Part shown: in pieces, positions 1-7,300 of the stretch
Layout of the letters: every line of letters starts with the position of its first letter
Position numbering within the stretch: position 1 is the stretch's first letter
Assembly: GCA_937884015.1 (NCBI GenBank)
Contig: CALGBV010000128.1
Location: 1 to 9,439 of the forward strand
Direction of reading: 5' to 3'
DNA length: 9,439 nt
DNA from: an uncultured Bacteroidales bacterium
Lineage (GTDB): Bacteria; Bacteroidota; Bacteroidia; Bacteroidales; F082
The notes under the pieces: model-generated
Database searches by the model: none
What the model saw: the letters and a program-made list of their open reading frames with translations, nothing else
Told to the model about the DNA's origin: nothing
Program-made: the position numbers and the translations under genes

Positions 1-73
1 GAAACAGTGGAGGGAAGCGGCAAGAACTTTTTGTGCCATCAAGTATAGAGTTCCCATAATATATAGGTGCCAC

Positions 74-118
74 AAAAAAAGCCTGCCTCGCTGTGCCGGG
101 TAAGCACATGAAGCAGGC
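74..118 (-). terminator. Intrinsic terminator of the giant gene
   Basis: Read on the minus strand, GCCTGC (118-113) pairs with GCAGGC (86-81) and the inner TGTGC (108-104) pairs with GCACA (96-92), with a small internal loop between the two stems. The structure is followed at once by seven T (80-74). It lies about 70 bases past the stop codon and is oriented to end transcription of the big gene. Confidence 0.8.
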
Positions 119-149
119 CAAACAAAATTGACACGTATTTCGTTGAGGT

Positions 150-180
150 AGGGCAAAGGCGGGATTGGCGCCTCTGCCCT
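150..180 (-). promoter_or_regulatory. Strong hairpin directly after the stop codon of the giant gene
   Basis: AGGGCA-A-AGGCG pairs with CGCCT-C-TGCCCT around a 7-base loop, giving eleven base pairs interrupted by one A/C mismatch. It starts seven bases past the stop codon at 188-190. No U-run follows on the minus strand, so it is more likely an mRNA 3'-end stabiliser or the first half of a tandem termination region than a terminator itself. Confidence 0.6.
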
Positions 181-187
181 GATTAGT

Positions 188-1393
188 TTATTTCATCATC
201 ACCGTGAAGCGCTCGGCCTTGTCGCCAGGTGCTGCGCTGAAGGTGTAGGTTTCGCCAGCATGGAGCTTGACGGTCTCGCCCGTCATAGTGTCGGTCAGGC
301 GGACGATGCCCTTGCCTATCGTGGTTTCGTCTAAGCGCAGGGTGTAGCTGCCAACGGTCTTGGCCTTGAAGCAGAGGGTGAGACTCTTTTCGCCGTTGGT
401 GAAGGCTATGGCGCAGTCCTTCTCGCCGTCCTTCACGTAGAGTGTCGGAGCGTTTGGATTGACGTGGGCGATTTTCTTCAGGCTCCTGCCCTCGCCTTCC
501 GTGATGAAGACCTGATCGGTGAGGCGGTTGCCTTCCACCGTGAGCTTCAGGCGGCGGGCTTCGCCCTTGGCGTTGCTTGGCGCTGCCGTCGTGTTGGCGA
601 TGTTCAGCGTGGTGGTGGCATCGGTCCTGACGAGGATGGCCTGGCATGGTGCTATAGGCGTGCCGTCAGCCTGGGCCTGCCATTCGCCTTCGTCGCTGAG
701 GGTGTAGTAGCCTTCCTCTAGGTTGCTGTCGTCGATGGCGCAGCCGCTACCCTTATAGATATTGTGCGCAAACGGGTTGCCGATGAGGTTGAAGCCTGAC
801 AGCGGATAGCCGCTTTCTGGCGTGTAGGTCACGCCGATGGAAACCATAGCGGCATTCAGTTCGCCCATGAATTGGTGCCAGTTGTCCATATCGTTGGCGA
901 AGAGGTAGCCTTGGCCTGGGACGAGGCTCTCGAATGGAACGGCCTTGTAGTTGACCCATTCCTGCTCGTTGTGGTTCGTCTCGTCGTAGCCATAGAGGTC
1001 GAAGTCGCCTTGGCCGGTCAAGGTGGTGTTGGTGCTCAGGTTGGCATCGGCGATAGGTGCTGCGATGAGGTTCCAGCCTGTGTTCTCGCCCCATGCATCG
1101 ACCGACTTTCTGACGGTAGCCTTGGTGCCTGGTGTCGTCGTGGTCACCTCGGCGCCTTCGTTGACGACCAGCTGCGATGCATCCGTGTCGGTGACGGACT
1201 CTGCCGAGAGGGTCTGGCCTGAAAGGACATAGACCGTCGCGTCGTCGGCAATCTGTACGGATTTGGCCCTCACATCATCGTTGACGGTGCAAACCGCGTC
1301 GATGGTGATGCTGCTGTTGGCGTTAGGGACAATGCGGTTCGTCCAGTTGTCAGGCTCGCTCCAGTCGGTGCTGACCATGCCATGGAAGATGTT
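188..1393 (-). other. C-terminal non-repeat region (residues 2426-2826) of the giant protein
   Basis: The first part (about 2426-2515) has STDWSEPDNWTNRIVPN followed by ITIDAVCTVNDDV and SVQI. This is the WSxxxNWxxxxxP type of beta-rich module common in Bacteroidota surface proteins. Next come GWNLIAAP (2531-2538), LVPGQGYLFAN and GFNLIGNPF (2625-2633), a pairing I recognise from many Prevotella and Bacteroides secreted proteins. The last 109 or so residues (from about 2718) run QVFITEGEGRSLKKI to YTFSAAPGDKAERFTVMMK, a beta-sandwich-like tail. Such tails sit at the extreme C-terminus of exported Bacteroidales proteins and may serve outer-membrane delivery or anchoring. It does not clearly match the classical type IX secretion C-terminal signal, so the sorting route is unresolved. 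Confidence 0.7.
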
Positions 1394-4300
1394 GTACGGT
1401 GCGATGACGACTTGATCAGTGACATAGTTGTCTTGCGCATCAACAACAGTTTCACCATTCCAATAGGCGCCTTCCGGCGAAGCAATTTCGACATTGACGA
1501 GTTGCAGGTCAGGAGCATGCAGCGAGAAGGATTCACCCGATACTCTCAGGATAGCGCCGTCGATAGTCAGCGTGCCTGTATTTTGGAAGCTTACGCCAGT
1601 ATATGATCCAGTAATATCAATCTGGCAGCCTCCTTCAATAGTCACATCATTGTCATAGCTATAGAGGCCAAAATTAGATTCGACATTCAGCATGCCGCTG
1701 CCACTAAGGGTGGTGGCGCCATAGAGACTGAGGCCCTCTTCACCGGCAATGACTTTGCTTTCGCCGATGAGGTCGATGGTCAAGCCGTCAATCTTCGACA
1801 CGATGCCGTTATCATTGAGGCTGGTGACCGTGGCATTTTCAAGAGTCAGGATGTTGTCTTCGGCATTATAGGCCACACTGCCTTCGATGCCGTCGCCAAA
1901 GATGTTGCCAGCATTGGAAGTGGTGACCTGATTTTGAGCAATCCAAAGATCATATTTCTTGTTTTCAATTACAACCTCACTGGTGATTCTGTTGCCAAGA
2001 TTATCGTACACAAAGCCATTTTCTTCGTTCCAGTAAGCGCCATCAGGAGAGGAAATCTCCACATCGTTAAGAATCAGATTACCAGCAGCCAAAGAAAAAT
2101 TATTTTCGCCAATGCTCCTTAAAGTGGCATTGTCAATGCGTAAAGTTCCATCCCCAACATTAACGCCTTGAATAGCTGCCGTCACATTCACCGTGCAGCC
2201 TTCGATGATGTTCAATGTTGAAGAATTGTAATCATAAATGCCGTATTCCGCTTCGATGTTCAGCGTGCCATCGCCCGTGATTGTCGTGCTGGTGCCTCTG
2301 AGGCTAACGCCGTCCTCATCGGTGCGGATAGTATTTGTGCCGACAAGGACTATGGTCAAATCGTCGAGATAAGTGTTAATGCCACTTTCATTGGCTCCAT
2401 TAAGGCAAGTGATGGTGACGTTGTCGAGGGTCAAAGTGTTGCTCATGGCATTGAACCAGACATTGCCCTCGATGCCAGGGCCAGTGATATGGTCGGCATT
2501 GGAAGAATTCACAGGGATGGAGGCGACCTCCAGGTCGTATTCCTCGATGCCAATCTCCACCTGACTGGATAGCGTATTGTCTTCAGCATCGCTGATATCC
2601 TCGCCGTCCCAATATGCACCTGCAGGCGAAAGTATCTTTACGCCACGGAGCTGCAAATCCATGGTTCGGACGGAACTCCCGTAGCCTCCCGTTGATTTCA
2701 AGGTAGCCCTGTCGATGAGGAGCGTGCTTTCATCTCTCATGTGAACGCCACATTGAGAAGCATCGACCTCTACTTCGCATCCGTCGGCAATGGTCAGCGT
2801 ATGCTGGGCACTATAATCGTAAATGCCGTATTCCGACTCAATGAGCAGCTTACCGGTTCCCGTGATTGCGGTAGAAGCATGAAGGCTGATACCGTCTTCA
2901 TCGGTTGCAATGTAATTGTTTCCAACCAAGTTAATGGTCAAGCCATCGATGGAATTGTAAATGCCGTTTTCATCATCCTCATTGAGGCAAACGATGGAGG
3001 CATTTTCGAGGTTCAGGGTGTTGCTCGAGGCATCGTACCACACATTGCCGCTGATGCCAGGTCCTGTGATGTTGTTAGCATTGACATTCGTCACAGGAAT
3101 ATTAGCAATCGTCAAGTCATATTCTACCTTATCATACTCCAGGAAATGGACTGCAGTGCCATCAGCGGAATGGGTATAATTATCGTTTTCGTCATCCCAA
3201 ACAGCATCCATAGGCTGCGCGATGCCGATGTCATTGAGGACAATCTCACCGAAATTGGTAACAGCGCTGCAAGTGTTCGACGCATTGTTCCGTGCCCTGA
3301 CCCAGCTATTACTGATGGTTAAGGTTTGTCCTTCGCCATAGATGCCGGCATACGAACCATTTCTTTGGCCCGTAGTCTCAAGATGGCAGCCGCCTTGAAT
3401 GGTCAAATCTCCATCTTCCATATAGATGCCGTCAGAGCCGCGGACGGACAGCGAATGGACATCAGTTTCGCCACCTGCATCAAGAGTCACGCTATTCAAT
3501 GCATAGATGCCCGCTCCGACTGCAGTGATGTTGTTTTCCCCAATCAGTGAGATGGTCAGGTTTGAATCATCGAGATAAGAAGAAATACCCTCTTCATCGG
3601 CTTGTATAGTGGCATTGTCGAGCGTCAGGGTATGGGTATCAGCATCGTAGCTCACGAAACCCGAAATGCCATCGCCAGTGATGTTATGAGCATTGGAAGC
3701 AGTGACATGTACACCAGCCACCTCAATATTATAGCTGCTTTCGACGACCACATCTTCGGCTTCAGGGCCATCGTTTTCAAAACCAACATAATAGGTATCG
3801 GTATCGGCATTCCAAACGACACAGGCACCAGTAGGAGCCACGATAGGCGAACCAAACGAACGGCCATCATATAAGCCCGTGACTGTATGCGCCTTCAGCA
3901 CAGCGTTGTTTACCCAGAGTTCCAGCCAATTGTCGCCATAGAAATTGCCACTGTTGCCACCATTGTCGTAAAGTTCGACATAAGCGCCATCCGTGACAAA
4001 AACGGTACAGTTATTATGATTGTAAAAATCAAAGGATCCATCGGTGTAAAGTTCTCCAGGGCCTTCGATGTAGAAATAACTGTCCCTATTGACTTCACTC
4101 TTAAGGGCTGGGCATCCGTCGCTGTCGTTGCCTTCGATGTGGTTTTCGCCTATCAGCTTGATGGTGAGGTCCGGAATATAGTTTTCGATGACAGGATCGC
4201 CCATATAGTTAAAGCCTAAGAAAGCATTGTCGAGGGTGAGGACGTTTTCAACCGGGTCGTATGACACATTGCCTTCGATGCGGCGGTGGGTGAAGTGCTC

Positions 4301-7300
4301 GCAGTTGGCCGATGTGACTTGTTCACCTATTATATATAAGTCGTAAGGCGTGCCGTCAATGACGGCTTCCTTTACAAGGGTAGTGCCGTCGGCATAGAAC
4401 ATTTTGCGGCTTGTCCCGTTATAGGAAGCACCTGTAGGTTCCAGGATTTCCACATGGTCGAGGCTAAGATTCCTGAAGCCATAAATGGCACCCGTTGTGC
4501 TGCTTGTGTTGGCAGTTGCCTCCACACGGCTACGGTCGATGGTCAAAATGTAACTTGCACTGCCACAAATGCCGGAATAAGCGTCGCTTTTCTTTCCAAT
4601 GGCTTCAACCATGCAGCCGCCTTTGATAGTCAGGTTGCCAGATGTGACGTGGATGCCATTGTCGCCTTCCACATGAAGCGTTCCTGTGCCTTCAATGGTA
4701 AGGGCTACCGAAGACTTGATGCCATCCTTTCCAGAAGTGGTTATGCTGCAATCGTTGTTGACCCGTATCGTCAGCCCGGGGATTTTATTCTCAATGCCGA
4801 TATAGTACACTCCAAAAATTCCAGAAAATCCCGAGATGCTTGCACCCTCAAGCGTCAGCTCGTTTTCTTCAGCATCATAACTCACCTTGCCATCGCCAAG
4901 AATGTCAGGTGCATTGGCAGAAGTAACCTGAATGCCTTTCACCCAAAGGTTGTATGGCGTTGGCGAGAACACGACTTGTGAAGTGACAGCGGTGCCATTG
5001 AGTTTGACGGCATTTCCACTCCATACCGCACCTGTTGGCGAGGTAATGCTTACATCGTTCATATACAAATTGCTGAAGCCATAAACCGAACCGGCAGTGC
5101 TATTGCCATTGACGGCTGTCACCTTACAATTGGAAATGGTCAGCGACCTACCTGATGTGCCATAGATTCCCGAGTAACCTCCTGAGCCTGTTCCCGTTGC
5201 GTTGAGGGTACAACCGTTCTGGACAGTCAGATTGCAACCATTAACATAAATGCCATGGGTACCGCTGACATTCAGTGTTCCCATTCCCTCAATGATCAAA
5301 TTCTGTGAAGAATAGATGCCGGCGCTGCTGGAGGTGATGCTATTGGTGCCAACAAGACGGATAGTCAAGCCAGCAATGTAATTCTGAATTCCATTCGTGT
5401 TTCCATTAATGACTGCATTGTTGAGTGTCAGCACGTTTTCGTTGGCATCGTAGCGCACCTTGCCATCACCGAGCACGTCATCGGCATTGGCTGCAGTAAT
5501 CTGCGTGCCTCTAACATAAAGGTTGTAAGGCAAAGGAGTAATCTTGACATACTCGTTCTTCACGGGATTAGTCGTGCCAGCATAAACAATGTTGCCGTTG
5601 TCGAATGAGGCTCCAGCCGGTGCGCTGATTTCGACGCCTTCCATGCTCAGGCTGCCGCATGATACGGATTTAGTGCTTCCTTTTGCCCAAAGGGTGGCGT
5701 TTTCTATATTAAGTGTGGCGACTTCTAAATCAATGCCATAGCTACTTCCAGTCAGTTTAACGGTGCAGCCGTTGGTGAAGGAGATGGTTTTCCCTGTAGG
5801 GTCATAAACATAGATTCCCCATCCGCAGCCATCGACGGTCAATGTGCCGAAGCCGGTGAAGGTGGTGTTGGCCGAGGTAATCTGTATGCCGTCGTCGCCA
5901 GAGGTAATTGTGTTGTTGCCAACCAAATTGATGGTGAGGTTGTTGATGGAAGTCTGTATGCCATCGTTTCCACTGCCTGTGTTGGTAATGCTGGCATTGT
6001 TCAGCGTCAAGACATTGGCGGCTTCGTCGTAACTCACTTTGCCATCACCGAGGATGTCGGAGGCATTGCCCGAATTGACCCGCGTTCCTTGCACATAGAG
6101 ATTGTATTCCTTGTGGTCGATAAGCACTTCAGTGAAGACCTTTTGTCCTTGATAAATAAGGCAACGGTCAGTTGAGCTCCATGTGGCATGATAAGGTTTC
6201 AAGACACTTGTGCCATTCGCAGTGCTCAAACTGGTGAAGCCATAAAGCGTACCTACGTTGGTATATTTGCAAAAAGCATGCAGTGTGCTTTGATTGACCG
6301 TGAGCGTGTGGCTGCCGCTGTCGGAGCAATAGATGGCGGCATGGTTAGCCGAGCCCGTTCCTATAGCCACCACTTCACAGCCACCTTGCAAAGTGATGTT
6401 GTCGTAGGCTACGATGCCGTTAGTACCTGTTACTGACAGTTGTCCAGTTCCCGTAAAAATGGTGGCGGCTTCGGCGAGAATGCCTTCTTTCAACTGCGAA
6501 GTGAGGGTATTCTCTCCTATCAAGTTGATTTTCAGCCCACTGATGGCATTACGAACAGCCGGAATGTTCGTTGTTCTAAGTGTCACATTGTTGAGCGTAA
6601 GCGTATTGGTTGATTCGTCGTAACTGGTTTTCCCATCGCCACACACATCGTTTTTGTTGGTACCTTTGACTTGAATGCCATTCACCCACAAGTCATAGGA
6701 GACTTCGCCAATTTTGACTTGGTGGGCGATGTTTCCGTTGCTATTCACCAGGTGGCGAATTGCGGTATCATATCGGGCACCGACAGGGAAGTTGATTTCC
6801 ACATCTACCAATGTGAGATACGAGAAGCCTTGAACGGCACTGCAACTGGAATTACCATTATTCAAAGCATCCAGCTGACTGTTATTCACGGTTATGGTTT
6901 TTCCTGAGCTGCCATATATTCCATTGTAGTCATTCACCATTACGGAACACCTGTCTTGCATGGAAAAGTTGCCCGTTACTCTGAAGCTGTTTCCGGAAGA
7001 TGCCACCATGACCTGGCTTTGACTGATGGACAAATTGCCATCGACATTGATGCCTTCCGAGCTGGTGACATTGATGTCGAGGGTTCCCGTTCCGATGATG
7101 TATAAATCGGTAGCAGAACTGATGGCGCACAACGGCCCTGTTATGGAATTATTGCCAATCAGTTCAATCTTCAAGTTCGGGATATAATTCTGGATGCCAG
7201 GGATAACGCCGAGAATGGTGCTGTACGTAGTGATGGTAGCATTATCGAGGGTTAAGGTATTTGTGCTGAAATTATAGGTTACGCTGCCTTCGATGCCGCC

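Noticed and set aside
1..59. Possible gene end on the plus strand (stops at 46-48 and 57-59) or a gene start on the minus strand (ATG at 57-55 or 39-37)
   Set aside because: All of these are shorter than 20 codons within the window and cannot be told apart. None has a supporting promoter or family signal.
188..520. Classical type IX secretion C-terminal signal
   Set aside because: The C-terminus is beta-rich and ends in K, but I cannot match the usual glycine-containing strand motifs with confidence. A profile search would be needed, so it is left as an unresolved C-terminal tail.
4850..6110. Dockerin or EF-hand-like calcium site in the LGDGKVSYD motif of modules 4-7
   Set aside because: The motif lacks the DxDxDG loop and its duplicated partner. 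It lies at the start of a beta strand and becomes GPGIxGNVW or GDGIEGSVAYN in other modules, so it is better read as a turn of the beta-helix.
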